64,000 nucleotides of DNA from Owenia fusiformis (Eukaryota; Annelida; Polychaeta; Sabellida; Oweniidae). The stretch spans positions 32,756,109 to 32,820,108 of the forward strand of contig CAIIXF020000002.1 of the NCBI GenBank assembly GCA_903813345.2, written 5' to 3'. Below the pieces are notes generated by a model. The model did no database searches. It saw only the letters and a program-made list of their open reading frames with translations, and was not told the DNA's origin. Positions 1-14,500 of the stretch are shown piece after piece (position 1 is the stretch's first letter; the number at the start of each line of letters is the position of its first letter). Both the position numbers and the translations under genes were made by a program.

Positions 1-2556
1 AAGTAGGTTAATATTTCAATTTTACACTTAACTAGTCACATATACATGGTAGGGTTAAGCGTCCTTAGGAATCCCATTTACAAATCTGCTTTCATTTTTG
101 AAAGATTTCCCTCATTTTGAGAAAAAATAGCTTAAACAAACCAAGAGTTCATGTGTTTTTTGTTTTTGTTTTTTGTTATTTGTAAGTGATATACAAGGTC
201 ATCATAACATTTTGTAAAGGAAAACTTGGATTCTGACCAGCTCACAACCAACCAATGTTAATGTATAATCGGCACATTGAGAATGTCATGATTATAGTGC
301 AAGGCAAGAAAATGGAAGCCTATCAAAACTAAAAAATAAGTAAAATGACCACAGTATGATATCATAGAGAAAAATGCATTCATATTTTAGACATAAAATG
401 TTTACAATTTCAGATAAATTAGTTTGATATGTTGTTGTAAAGTGACAGTCTCTTGCAATTTAGGAAGTTTCAGCAATAATAATATTTTTAAAAATAACCT
501 GTCAGAGAAACATCAAAATATGATAGACCATACATTTTATAAGCCAAACAACAATCAAAACAAGACATACAAACATGGTGTATCTTAAATATAAATGTAT
601 TTTTCCATATCACATTGCAATGTGGTGTTCTGATTGCTTTTTAAAGTTTGATAGAGTAAGAGTTTCACAGCTTTACTTCAAAGTGTACAATAACCAAATA
701 ACAATGGAAAATGTGATATTTTTCTAACTTATATTTGATATAATATTATTTATCGGTAGGAAATACAGCTCAATTTCAAAATATTTAGTCATAAATGTCA
801 TTTTCCCATTTTCCTGCAGACTGCAGAACTACCTTAAACATTTATTTAACTCTATATTATTTCCTTACAAACATAGATAATACTTTGGAATGCTGATTAC
901 ATGTTTGTTTACTTCATTCCTTCCTATTCACATCTTTTCTTATATATATCATAATTTCAAAAACATATCACGATACTGTGGTATTCAATGCATGTGTTTT
1001 ATAGTCAATGTGATCATGCCTTTAAAATGTCGTTCTGATTTATGTAGAAATACTCATTTCTGTTGTTTGAATATTAGATGAACACAGTCTTATCCATATA
1101 GAAGTCACATCTCTGGCTCTCATCCTCCAAAGCACCCCAAACCCCTTCGCATAACCCTACCCCCCCCCCCACCCCCACAAATCAAATATGAGCTACACAC
1201 AGCTACTTTATCTACAGGAAACAGAATAATTTCACACTGAAATTAATTGCAACTTTAACCTCACAGGTGATAGGGAAAATATACATCTTTGATCTTCTGA
1301 ACATATGCAATTATTTCAATCTATTTATCATCCCCAGATGCTACATGATTGTAATCAGTAAACATGAATATTAACTTTGTTTGTTTGTTGTATAGTGAGG
1401 TATCCTTTGCATTCGTTCAACTTTGCTTCTTAAAAGAGAGCTTCATCTTTACTCTTTCAGTTTACTACAAGTCTCTGAACTCACCGAGCCATTCAGAGTT
1501 CGTTGTTGAAATACGGACGACTTTCTATATATGAAAACTTCCTCTGATGGTATCGCTTGGTTATTAATGAGCACGCATTTAGCATGTGTTCTGCTGATTG
1601 GTTGAGAAATGATCCCGGAAATGATCAACCTGGTAGATATGAAATGATTCATGACCCGATCTGTCACAGGCAAAGGTTGTGGGGGTGGGGCTACTTAACT
1701 GTACTCTATACTAGGCAGAGAGTAGTTTATAACAATCTACTCTGCTTGCAGGGTAATAGTGAGGCCTTATGATGCCTTATATCTTAACTGCATGTTTTAG
1801 ATTGTGACATCATTGTATCCCATTATCTCTTGAGGGAGAAGTCTCTTTGACAGGAATTTAGATGATATGGCCTTCTGATGCCCTTCTAATGTTAAGCCCT
1901 TCTGGGCTATGCCCTTTTGATCTTAAGGCTAAGCCCATCTGATGGTACCTAGCCTAATTCTTAACTTAAGCCTATTTCCAACACCATGCACAATTTTACT
2001 GTTGTTTGATATATAAGATTGATCAATTTTAGCCATGTACTATATATATACATTTGAAGTTCTGTTTTCCATTATTTTTGTCTGTTTGATGTGAGCAATT
2101 AGCAGCAACATCCTAGCAAATTAAGAAATCATCTATTCCTAAATCTACACTTCTACCATCCTCCTAAGCAGGTGTCCAGAATCCGTACCTCCTTCTTCCC
2201 CCTGCTATAACCAATTTCGAAGCGCCCGATTAAACTGAATCATGTGATCTAATTATGCACAATGACTTATACATGATTTCGACACCCAATCTGATTGCGA
2301 GTTCTTAATCGGGGAAATGCTAACTGCTTATCGCAGGGGATAAAAAGAAAGAATATATTCTGGATTTTGAAGCCCTGTTATCGTAGGATGTACTTCTTCA
2401 AAACCCTGAACATTACTTTACTAAGGCCTTAGCCTAGATTATAACTGCCAGTCTTACCTTGATGAACTCATTCAAGATCAAACACCTTTCTTCTACCGCC
2501 CACCCATCCCCCACACACTCACATACATCCCCTTCTCCCAAAGTTACTGTACTTAC
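1..2556. other. Non-coding stretch at left edge
   Basis: No coding exon was recognised here. On the minus strand it should be the intron following the CH-domain exon at 2557-2666, because the rest of the CH domain was not found in it. It holds an AT-rich segment, a poly-C run near 1161-1175, and one copy of a promoter-like dispersed repeat at about 1396-1775. A run of short CTTCTGATGCC-like motifs sits at about 1868-1950. Confidence 0.5.
1396..1775 (-). repeat. Promoter-like dispersed repeat, copy A
   Basis: Read on the minus strand, this segment aligns end to end with copy B at 15050-15440. It shares the GCAGAGT-rich left part, the GGGGC block, a TATATAGAA motif (minus strand, about 1530-1540) and the terminal block GAAGCTCTCTTTTAAGAAG followed by ACGAATGCAAAGG. 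The ends are short imperfect inverted repeats (ATACCCTGC-like). Copies A and B lie in inverted orientation 13 kb apart. It could be a TIR element or a solo LTR; no transposase or target-site duplication was recognised. Confidence 0.6.
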
Positions 2557-5500
2557 TCTGCTATTGCTCTGTTTGAAAGATCCTCCAAGTCACTGCTATC
2601 TAACAAATGTCCTTTACTGATGCTGAGATGGTCTTTGCAAGCCTTGATGAACATGTTTAAGTTATCCTGAAATTAAAAAGAGAAAAGCAACTGAATATAT
2701 GTTAAACTAAAAAATACGCAATTGAATATTTCTGCCTTTTAGTTTGGGTATCACTGTGAGAAGTAAACCTGAAAAGTGGAATCTCCCAATGTTAATATCA
2801 ATCCACAAGATCCACAAGATCCACAATTACGTTTTTAGAAGTGGATAACAATACTTTGGTTTCCGATTTTTAATATTTTATTTATTTGAGGTCCATCAGA
2901 GAATATTTGGCAAAGAGGACCCCCAGGGCATCACAAATCCATAACTTAGGTTATAATAATATTTTTTGTCCAATTTATTTTTCTAGTTATAAAGCCAAGA
3001 CTTAACACCTAATGTCCATAATTTATCTTTCTCAACAATATAATGTGTTATTATAGAAAATTAAGGAAACATTGACCGAACAAGTGTGCCAATCTTTTTT
3101 AGCGCATACAACTGAAAAAAAATAAGGAATTCATATGTTAAAAAGATAACAATTTAACTATCTTATGACAGTAAGTCAGCAATTGCATTTTATTTTTTTA
3201 GAGAAAGGGCTTAGTTTATAAATTGGGGCAGATTTCGAACATCTGCCCCCTACTGGACCTCATATATCTTCATGATTTCCATATTCTAAATGATTATGCA
3301 CATAGATATTTTGGCATGATCTACGAGTACATAAATATTTAACCTTTTCTTGTTTCAAACCATACTAAAAAAATTACTTCATCTGTTAATTTGCTCGTGA
3401 AACCAGGATATATTATAACAATTAAGTTACAAATAATACAGCTTAGCCGTCTTGTTCACCCCCCCCCCCCCCCCTCCCTCTAAACAATCAAAATGTGTCT
3501 GGTCAAAACTATGTTAAAAGTTTACTGGAATGGAACCAAATTGAAAATACTAAGATTAAGTTTACACCAATATGAACAATTATAAGATAACAAGTTAAGA
3601 CGCCAGATCAATAAAGATGGGTGGCAGAGTAAAAATGAGTATTGTCACCTTAACTTCTTGGCAAAGACATCACAAAGTCCAACTTTTGGATGAAAAACAA
3701 TCTTTATGGATGGATACTAAATAATATAAATGTCTTGTTATATTGATACATTAAAGCACTTCCTTATTAAGTCAGGCCTTTAATTAAAATGTTTAAAATA
3801 TGAAAATAGGAAGGTTGGCAAAGATCAAAAAGGAGACATCAAAATAACATTTACATTTTATTTAAGATATCATCATTTGTCAAAGTCTGCCATCCCGTAC
3901 TTATGAATATCCCGAATTCATCGTACTTCCTACTTACAGGAAATATAAAAATAGGTCAGGTATGAAAAATCTTGATGAAAGTACAAATTGACAAAAATGC
4001 ATTAAAAATGAGTCCATGTCTTAAAAGATTCCAAAGTGTACACTTTTTTCTGAAAGAGAGCGGGAGACACAAGCGCTTGAGTGACTGATATGCTCGTCTT
4101 TCATCATCATTTTCAACTGGGTCTTTTTTTATTTTTAATCATCATTATTTTATTCCAATAATACAAGTGTACTAGGTCTAAAATAGTTGGAATGCAAAAA
4201 AAGAAATATATTTGATAACTGAACTGAAGAACCAGGATGCTGATCAGTGTCACAAATTTGTAACACCTTGTCAAGTTATCAAAGTCCTGAAACAAAAGTA
4301 AAGTATAAATAAAAAACAAGATAATCAAATACTCAAAAGAAAATCAAAATCCCAAAACAAGTGAAAGTGAACAAGCAAATAGCAAAATGAGGGGGTATAA
4401 AACCAGGGAAATCCAGGGTAATAGCTTGTCAGCATGTGATGAGTGACAATTCATCATATACATATATAAAAATATATACATTGTACATGTATATGTAATA
4501 TTGGATATTGTAACATAAATCAAAAAATATCAAAGTGAAGGTCCTGAAATGTAGATCTGATTTTGATCAATGTATAGGATGTCATAACATGCAATGATAT
4601 CACTCTGATATCCTCATTGTATAAAAATCATATTCACCCAGAATATCATTTAAATATTGTGCATTTTGAATGAGATAAGTGAGACAGGAAGGGTAGAAGC
4701 ACAGCAAACAGAATCTTGAAAATCTGCTTTCAAATTCAGATAATTACGACATGTATTCACGCGGTAGTATCTCTTCGGGACGTATCGAAACCACTCCGTC
4801 CCGAAAAAACCGTTAATTTGAATTTAAAACCTACCCCAGTGTTTGAAAATCAAGGATTGTGAGTCTCACACTTCACCGTTTTTCTTCAAACTTGTTCCGT
4901 ATAAAGCTTCACAGAAATACCTTTCGGTCGATACATTGTTTTCGTGTACAAAGTACCTCGTTTTAGCGGCGTTTTGGTCCCCAGCTGTGAGATAAAGCAA
5001 ATTTTCATAACTTTCAACTGTAAGTCAAGTTTTCTCGCCAGTCTTTTACCCATTCTCGCTCATAATTTCAGAATGGACTCCCATTACAACCTTCCATCGC
5101 TACGTTTTGATTTTTGGGCATCAAACGCAGCAGTTTCTAAATCATCCACACATCTCTTAAAATTTGACTAATACGTCCCGTCACCTTCCACTACGCCCCG
5201 CCGAGTCTATGACTACAAACGTGGAGTTGTATTCTAAAACATTTTGTTCATCGTTGTGTAATTTTACATAGGTTTGCCTTGGTCGATTCTTAACACCAGT
5301 CTTAATTTAGCATACATACGGAGTATAACTATAACTGATTGCATGAAATTGATAATTTGGATGTTTGTGAAGATGTTGCTTTTTAACTTTAATTATATGT
5401 AATTGTCCTGTATTTGATTTTGTGAGGAAACCAAGTGTCTGGTTTGAAACACAATAAAATCTGGAATCTTGTTTTGCTAATGTTCAACATAAATAATTTC

Positions 5501-8500
5501 TAAATTATCGGCCGAGGGCACATTAGAGCGGATCAATCAATGATGTACAAAAAAGTAACATGTAAAAGAAAAAACGCTATACTATTGTGATGACTATTGC
5601 TCTCGACAGAAAGCTTCAATTTTCATTGCATCATATTTATTTATTTACCTGTATTTAAACAGAGTGGTTTTAAACATATGCAGTTACTACTTAAATGATA
5701 ATAACACTATTTGCTTAATTCTATGAAGAATGTTTTTATAGTTTTTAATATTCTATCGTCCAGCGTATTCTCTCCGAATTATTGATCTGGCTATGAATTT
5801 TATGCACTAAACATAAACATGTAACACGGGATACTAGAGTATCCGCGTATATTGAGTATGACCGGTTCTTAGGCTACGAATATGACCTGTTTTGGAAAGT
5901 CATGAGAGGCACAGCTGCTTAAAAATGAAAAATAAAGGTTAACTTCTATATTATCCTATTTGAAATTGTGTTTGTTGAATATAGTTTATGCTGTATTTAA
6001 TAGTAATGTAACAAAAAAATGTTAAACATGAGCTATTTTAGCAATGTAACTGTTCATAATGGAATATCAATCAGAAAGTACAGATTTCTCGCCTTAGAGC
6101 CAAATCATTAATATCACAGTAGAAAAAAACAAATCCCAAACCTTTTTATGGCTAACCTGAACAAGATCTCCAAATCTCAGTTTATATGATCCCCCGTAGA
6201 GTGAGCAAGAGAAGGATTTATCTTTTCCCAGAGGATACGCTTGTGAAATGTCATGGAAACGAGTGTAACACGGCCCACTGATTGATGTGATCGGAATGTT
6301 ACCGGTGTAGAATACGAGTGTATGCTCCTCAATAAGAGGTGTTACTGATGCTGCCATCTGAAAAATGTTGTATTTTAAGTTAAATGTGTAGTTTCAGCAA
6401 TTTGGTTACAGAGTAATATGTTATATTTTCAAATACATGATAAACTTTTATTTCCATACATTGTAATGTATTGGTATAAAACCTGTCTTATTATATTACT
6501 GAAATTCGATAAAAAATGTTCTAAAAGCATATTTTGCCATTACTTTCGCCAACATTCTGAAATCGGGTCAACTGATTTAACCACAAATCTACAAAAGGTC
6601 TGAAATGGGACAACATAATTATATTCAAACAAGGCTATTGTTTTCGGTCTACGTTTAACTGAATTCTTTTGGAAAAAATAGGCTCTTGACATTATAAGTC
6701 ATCTACTCTTATTTAGTTCTTCCCACTTTATATTGAGACCTACTGCAAGCGTCTGAAGAGCCTCAACATTCTGGTATTTCGAATTACCTTTTGCATCTGT
6801 CACCGCTAAAAGTCGTATCCAAACACCGGTTAAATGCCGATCCAAGACATTTCACAACCGTATTCTCCAATAATGGGGCACCAGTGACATTCGTATTCTC
6901 AAAAATTCAAAGATGTATCATATTTGGACAGAGCAGGCTAAATTATTTAAAGTATTCATGACTAATTCGTAGATCTAGCTATATATTATACATAAGATGT
7001 GTCATCCTCTTCGGAGTTGCGTTGTGTTACACAAAAACTGATCAAAGATGCTGGAAACTAGGATTTTACGGCTTCAATCTAATATTAATACGTTTTCTCT
7101 TGATTAAGGCCCCTTGTGATATGCCTGGCATTATAAGTATACCAAGTATCATTCATTGACCAAGTAGGATAAAAAGAAAACGTTCGAAAGTGTTCATAAA
7201 AAGCAAGTACTCACCTCGTCTGTTTATAGGAACAGAAATACGGTCACACTCGTAAGCTTAGAACCGGTCATACTCAATATACGCGGATACTCTAGTTACC
7301 CGTGATGTAATACGTATCAGAATGATACTATACAATATTATATCACAAAGAACATTTTGTCATGACTATACATACTATACATTTACCGCCATTATGAGGA
7401 AGCAGAGACATTTTATATGTCTCTGAGTTAATGGTAAGAACAAACGCTTTTAACTGTTGTGTGCCAACCTTTCTTCTGTATGATTCCATTGGATTACATT
7501 ATGAAACGTGTACCATATAAAATGATACATGTTTCTAACGTTATGCTGAAAATAATAGTAATTGACATCACCCATCCTTTCGCATTTTAACATTTTTTCA
7601 AGGATAGGGCACTTTAAACGTTTCTTAAAAATATTTTCAATTGTTCAGGAATTAAAAATCTTTATATTGCAATATCGGGAAATCTAAATTTTAGGGAGAT
7701 TTTGGACCACCCTATTATAGGTATATTGAAAATGGACAAGAATGGGTAAATCTTAAAACACAATCCAATTGGTATTTAGAATCGACAATGGCAACCTACA
7801 AACGGACACATCGATGGACAAATTGTTTTAGAATGCAACTCTACGTGTATAGTGATAGACTCGGCGGGGCGTAGTGGAAGATGACGGGACGTGTTGGTCA
7901 AATTTGAAGAGATGTGTGGATGATTTAGAAACTGCTGCGTTTGATGCCCAAAAATCAAGATGTAGCGATGGAAGGTTGTAATGGGAGTCCATTCTGAAAT
8001 TATGGGCGAGAATGGGTAAAAGACTGGCGAGATAACTTGACTTACAGTTGAAAGTTATGAAAATTTGCTTTATCTCACAGCTGGGGACCAAAACGCCGCT
8101 AAAACGAGGTACTTTGTTCACGAAAACAATGTATCGACTGAAAGGTATTTCTGTGAAGCTTTGTACGGAACAAGTTTGAAGAAAAACGGTGAAGTGTGAG
8201 ACTCACAATCCTTGATTTTCAAACACTGGGGTAGGTTTTAAATTCAAATTAACGGTTTTTTCGGGACGGAGTGGTTTCGATACGTCCCGAAGAGATACTA
8301 CCGCGTGGTATTTCTCCCCTGATTTTATTTTGGGTAAGATTAAAATGCAAAATTAGAAAATTTATCCACCATCCAAATTCAAAAAAGGGTCTTTAAAAAA
8401 TCAAAAAATAACATATGTCTACCATTGATCCCAAATATGATTAAATCGTCCCGATCCCGTATATATTTGGTGATGAAGACACAACATTGGCGTTGATATG

Positions 8501-11500
8501 GTGATGATCTATGGGGCTATTTTTGCTGTGATTGGGGGTAAAAGCTAGAAATGGCTTCTAATTTTATAGACAACATCGTGGCTGTACAACTTAGTAGAGT
8601 AAAGGTATCTTTAAAACTTGCTTATATATTAATTTTCTTTCCAAGGAAACGTAACATAACACTGTATTGCTGGCAAAGTTGTCTGAAATTCTGTCGCGAA
8701 CATATTAAGTAGAGCCACTATGTTGTGTACAAAACCAATAGAAGACCATTTTTTATAGACAGTGTTCTTTACAGTACTGACCTTAGAGTCTTCTATATAA
8801 GAGTCATCACCTGGCTTTAATAGAACATAAGCAAGAAACATGTTAAATTCTACTTCACTGACAATAATATTTTCTTGAAGTAAGAAAATTGTCACTTAAA
8901 CATGATGTGTGTATCCCTTACTTCTCTTTTGCCTCGTGGAGATTGAGATACGGCAGAGAAGGTGGTACATACATACATGTATATGGGATTCATATGTTTG
9001 GGATTTGCATAAATGGGATTTATATTTTTGGGATTCACATAAATGAATTTACATTTTTGGGATTTGCACATTTGGGATTTACATGTATGGGATTCTCATC
9101 TTTAGGATTCACATGTTTGGGATTCACATCTTTAAGATTCACATGTACAGGATCTACATGTACAGGATCTACATGTATGGGATTCGCTTGTATAAGATTC
9201 ACATGTTTAAGATTTACATGTACAGGATCTACATGTATGGGATTCGCTTGTATAAGATTCACATGTTTAAGATTTACATGTACAGGATCTACATGTATGG
9301 GATTTGCCTGAATAAGATTCATATGTTTAAGATTTACATGTACAGGATCTACATGTATGGGATTCGCTTGTATAAGATTCACATGTTTAAGATTTACATG
9401 TACAGGATCTACATGTATGGGATTTGCTTGTATAAGATTCACATGTTTAAGATTTATATGTACAGGATCTACATGTATGGGATTCGCTTGTATAAGATTC
9501 ACATATTTGGGATTCGCATGTACAGGATTTACATGTATGGGATTCGCTTGTATAAGATTCACATGTTTAACATTTACATATGTAGAATTTACATGTTAAG
9601 GATTCACATGTTTGACATTCACATTTATAGGATCCGCATGTTTGGGCTTCACATGTTGGGGATTCACATGTATGGGGTACACATAAATGGCTCCTTTAAT
9701 TTAATGTTTCTAAAACTGAGAATACATGCATGTTAACATGGTTATACAAGTACACTTATAATTATCTGTTTATGTACAAAAGTATGCATCTTGTATACAA
9801 ATAATGTTATAAGATACATATATTTTTGCAAGTTGGTGTGTGTTTTTGGTGTTAAAATTACATTCCCAGCACATATAAATAGCAGACCCTCTACAGCAGT
9901 TTCATTTATGGAAGTTACAATTTACTGGTATTGGCACAATTTACTTCACATGCGACACAAAGTATGACATATCTGACGTTTTGACAGTAAAATCACATGG
10001 AATTTCTTATTTCTGCCTGCCACTTTCGGATGCTGACGACCAATAACCGAATCATCCTAAACTTCCCAGCTATAAACTTTATTCCATATATTAACAAGGC
10101 ATGCAAAATCTTATCACCTGCCATTTGTTACAGATGCAGAACACTGATTGCCAAACATCAAACACTGAGCAACAACCACCGAACATGCACCGAACACTAT
10201 CCACAAAAAAAGTTGGAAACTATAACAACATGTCCCCGCTTCAGGTGGTGACATAAAAATCAAACTGGTAATCTATCGTATGAATATTGATCCTATTAAA
10301 CAGATGGCTTTTAAACCCCCACCCCCCTGCATCCCCCTATAATATGTGTCCTCAGACTTACAAGTAAACAGATTAGCACCCCACATTCACCACACTAATC
10401 CAATGTTTATCTCAAAATGGTCCAACAATATTAGTCAATAATATAGCATACCAATAGGTTAAGTAGAGCTTAGCATAAACCCAAATAGATTATATTTTAC
10501 TACATATACACATGCAATACCTGCATGTAGAGCCTAAGTCAACATGCTCTGTATTTAAAGGGGTCTGGAATGCATTTTTGGGAGAGTGTCAAGATTTTTA
10601 ATTTTGTATCATAAGTGAGCGCTAATGTCAGGTTTCCTGTAGTTTTATGTAAGGTCACAATTTTCACTAGCTCTTTATAGTTTTTCTGTTATTCATGTTG
10701 AAAGATTTGTTAAGAAGCAAAGCAATAAAGTTAGCACTTGATATATTTTCCCATTCTGGTTCACAAGACCCCCTCTTATCTGCCATTTATGTTTGTCATT
10801 TCTACTTTTATTGTGATGACATTTTCCTTTGGTGTTATACCCTTTTCAAGACAATCTACAGTAATTATTCAAGCCTCTATGCTAAATGGAACCCTACTCC
10901 TCCCCACAGTGTTGACAGATAATCAAGGCAATGAGGGTGCATTATTGCTTGATGACAGTCAACCCTATTATTCAAGGGACGAGGGTGTATCCATAACCCC
11001 TAGAACTTGAAGGGTTAACAATATCTCCTAGAACTTGAGGGTACATGGTGACAGTCACCCATATTATTCAAGGGAATAACAGTAACCCCTAGAACTTGAA
11101 GGGTTAACAATATCCCCTAGAACTTGAAGGGTTAACAGTATCCCCTAGAACTTGAGGGTGCCTGGTGACAGTCACCCTATTATTCAAGGGAATAACAGTA
11201 TCCCCTAGAGCTTGAAGGGTTAACAATATCTCCTAGAACTTGAGGGTGCATGCATGGTGACAGTCACCCCTATTATTCAAGGGAATAACAGTAACCCCTA
11301 GAATCTGAAGGGTCAATAGTATCCCCTAGAACTTGAGGACACATGTTGACAGTCACCCCTATCATTTAAGGGAATAACAGTATCCCCTAGAATCTGAAGG
11401 GTCAATAGTATCCCCTAGAACTTGAGGGTGCATGGTGACAGTCACCCCTATTATTCAAGGGAATAACAGTATCCCCTAGAATCTGAAGGGTCAATAGTAT

Positions 11501-14500
11501 CCCCTAGAACTTGAGGGTGCATGGTGACAGTCAACCCTATTATTCAAGGGAATAACAGATACCCCTAGAACTTGAAGGGTTAACAGTATCCCCTAGAACT
11601 TGAGGGTGCTCGGTGACAGTCAACCCTATTATTCAAGGGAATAACAGATACCCCTAGAACTTGAAGGGTTAACAGTATCCCCTAGAACTTGAGGGTGCAT
11701 GGTGACAGTTACCCCTATTATTCAAGGGAATAACAGTAACCTCTAGAACTTGAAGGGTTAACAGTATCCCCTAGAACCTGAGGGTGCATGGTGACAGTCA
11801 ACCCTATTATTCAAGGGAATAACAGATACCCCTAGAACTTGAAGGGTTAACAGTATCCCCTAGAACTTGAGGGTGCTCGGTGACAGTCAACCCTATTATT
11901 CAAGGGAATAACAGATACCCCTAGAACTTGAAGGGTTAACAGTATCCCCTAGAACTTGAGGGTGCATGGTGACAGTTACCCCTATTATTCAAGGGAATAA
12001 CAGTATCCCCTAGAACTTGAAGGGTTAACAGTATCCCCTAGAACCTGAGGGTGCATGGTGACAGTCAACCCTATTATTCAAGGGAATAACAGTATCCCCT
12101 AGAACTTGAAGGGTTAACAGTATCCCCTAGAACTTGAGGGTGCATGGTGACAGTTACCCCTATTATTCAAGGGAATAACAGTATCCCCTAGAACTTGAAG
12201 GGTTAACAGTATCCCCTAGAACCTGAGGGTGCATGGTGACAGTCAACCCTATTATTCAAGGGAATAACAGTATCCCCTAGAACTTGAAGGGTTAACAGTA
12301 TCCCCTAGAACTTGAGGGTGCATGGTGACAGTCACCCCTATTATTCAAGGGAATAACAGTAACCCCTAGAACTTGAAGGGTTAACAGTATCCCCTAGAAC
12401 TTGAGGGTGCATGGTGACAGTTACCCCTATTATTCAAGGGAATAACAGTATCCCCTAGAACTTGAAGGGTTAACAATATCCCCTAGAACTTGAGGGTGCA
12501 TGGTGACAGTCACCCCTATTGTTCAAGGGAATAACAGTAACCCCTAGAACTTGAAGGGTTAACAGTATCCCCTAGAACTTGAAGGGTTAACAGTATCCCC
12601 TAGAACTTGAAGGGTTAACAGTATCCCCTAGAACTTGCTAGAACTTGAGGGCACATGGTGACAGGCATAACAAGCCTTTGTACATATGGACATGCTTGTG
12701 TATTATCATCTCCTTATACCAATAAATATATCTGAAGCAGCTGGCAATCTGGCAAACAGTAGCTCAATTCTTCATGACAATTTTAAAGTTTCCTTTTATG
12801 TCTTTTGTCTGAATGTTCAGACAACCATTGACATCTGGTGTTGGGTGTATGAAGTGTGCTGGCTCTATAATAAACTATTGCAGAAAAGGCTATCTTTGGA
12901 AAGCATGTGTCAAATAATACTTAAATGTCATTTTTAATACGTAAATATAATTTTTAACTGATCCCTCTATTCAAGTGTTCAGATTATAGAACTCAAAATA
13001 ATCAAGACTTCCCACTAATAAAATGGTTTGAAATATGCTGCAGGTTCTAACCTTTGACTATATTAAATATTTCATTCTAAACTTTTGATCCTTTTAACTG
13101 TTACTATACTATTTTAAGTTTAAGTATGTCATGCATATTTCTAAATAACCAAAGTAGGGGGAGGGGGCACTCTGCTAACCAGGTATGCTGCACTGAGGGG
13201 TGCACCCTTCTTCAGTTCAAATGGCCTTAGTTATAACCAACAAATTCTATCCCTCTGGGCCCATATATTTCTGTTGAGCTTACAGGTCTGAGGCTAGCAC
13301 AAAAGTAAGATCAAACGTATTAGAAAGGATGTAATATACATGTACCTACAATGGGAGGAGTAGGCACATGTTATATTCAGTTATCCACAGGTATAAATAT
13401 TGTTGGTTTGGATGAGCCCTCCTTATGTAACAATGAATAATGTTGCAATGTAAGTAATCATGCAAGTTACATATTGTTACATATTGTTACATTTTGTTAC
13501 ACCTTCCCTCTGTGAAATATCAGGACGTGTAAAATTGCAAATAGAATAAGTGCAATCAGCACATTCTGATTTATCAGAGTTCCTCTTTATCTAAAGCTTT
13601 TGAGAGAGTGGAGGTTGTAGAACCAAATGCGCAATGGTGAGAGTAAATTAAAACAATAGCCATCACTCGAAAAATTCATCATGAGAAATCATTGCCCTGG
13701 ATTAGTTCCTTTGCATATTGATATTATAAATATCCAAAACAGAAAGATGTGATAAAGATCAGATGCTTAATATTTTCTTGAAATTATTTGTAAAACAGCT
13801 AAATTCTTAGGTAGTGTACTTCCAGATGAAACAGACTAGAATCAAATTACCAAAAGGAAATTTTGTGTTATTAATACAAGGTGCCTGGTTTCTACTTTGG
13901 ACCATGGAAGTATTTCATATATTTCCCTTAGGGATACAATTATGGTATGTTCCCAAAGTTTAGAAGAGGAACATCTTTGAAGTTTCTAGTAACTGCATAA
14001 TTTGAAAACATTTTTTATGTAATATTGATACGGGTTCATGGGAAACAATCCTTCCGACTCATTTTTTTTGATAACCACAGAAGAAAATGTTAAGAATAAT
14101 TTTCCACAACCGATTTAAAGGTAACTTTTTATGAATGGGACCACAGACAGACTTGTTTTTTAGTTTTGAATTTTCAAACAACATCTCAAGAGAAAGAAGA
14201 GAGTATCATAAACTTTAACAAGATTTTATTTATGTAATGACATCCTCACTACCCTTTTCAATATTTTGATGTTACTTCATTTACAATTTACTAGACTCTG
14301 ACAGTCAGTGTACATCTTCCTACAGTTGGGGGGGGGCATAAAGAGAAGAAGGCAAAAGCTGGACAAAACAACACATGTATATATCCGCACTGCGCTTTAA
14401 TCTGAACACCTATCAACACGAACACTTTTTCTTGATCTCAAACCTGATCTCAAATCTTATATTGACTCACTTGTTTATCAAATCTTGAATATGAACACCT

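Larger units (their letters stand above)
4758..8307. mobile_element. Long-TIR DNA element with 5-bp TSD (3.55 kb)
   Basis: The ends form inverted repeats of about 530 bp: 4758-5290 matches the reverse complement of about 7779-8307 at high identity. The outermost bases are CACGCGGTAGTATCTC and its complement. The element is flanked by a perfect 5-bp direct repeat GTATT (4753-4757 and 8308-8312), which is taken as the target-site duplication. Matching ORFs on opposite strands in the two arms (71-97 aa) are a by-product of the duplication. No transposase was seen, so it looks non-autonomous. A second TIR element is nested inside at 5825-7304. CAC termini with a 5-bp duplication are compatible with the Transib/RAG-like group, but this is only suggestive. 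Confidence 0.75.

Noticed and set aside
8629-8895. 88-codon minus-strand frame next to the outer TIR element
   Set aside because: Composition is moderately protein-like, but no family, acceptor or donor could be assigned.
9035-9736. Long open frames on both strands (175 and 217 codons)
   Set aside because: They are produced by a 15-bp tandem repeat with no stop in these frames; the peptides are pure repeat and both strands are open.
8965-12662. CRISPR-like array
   Set aside because: The repeats are contiguous minisatellite units without unique spacers, and the genome is an animal one.
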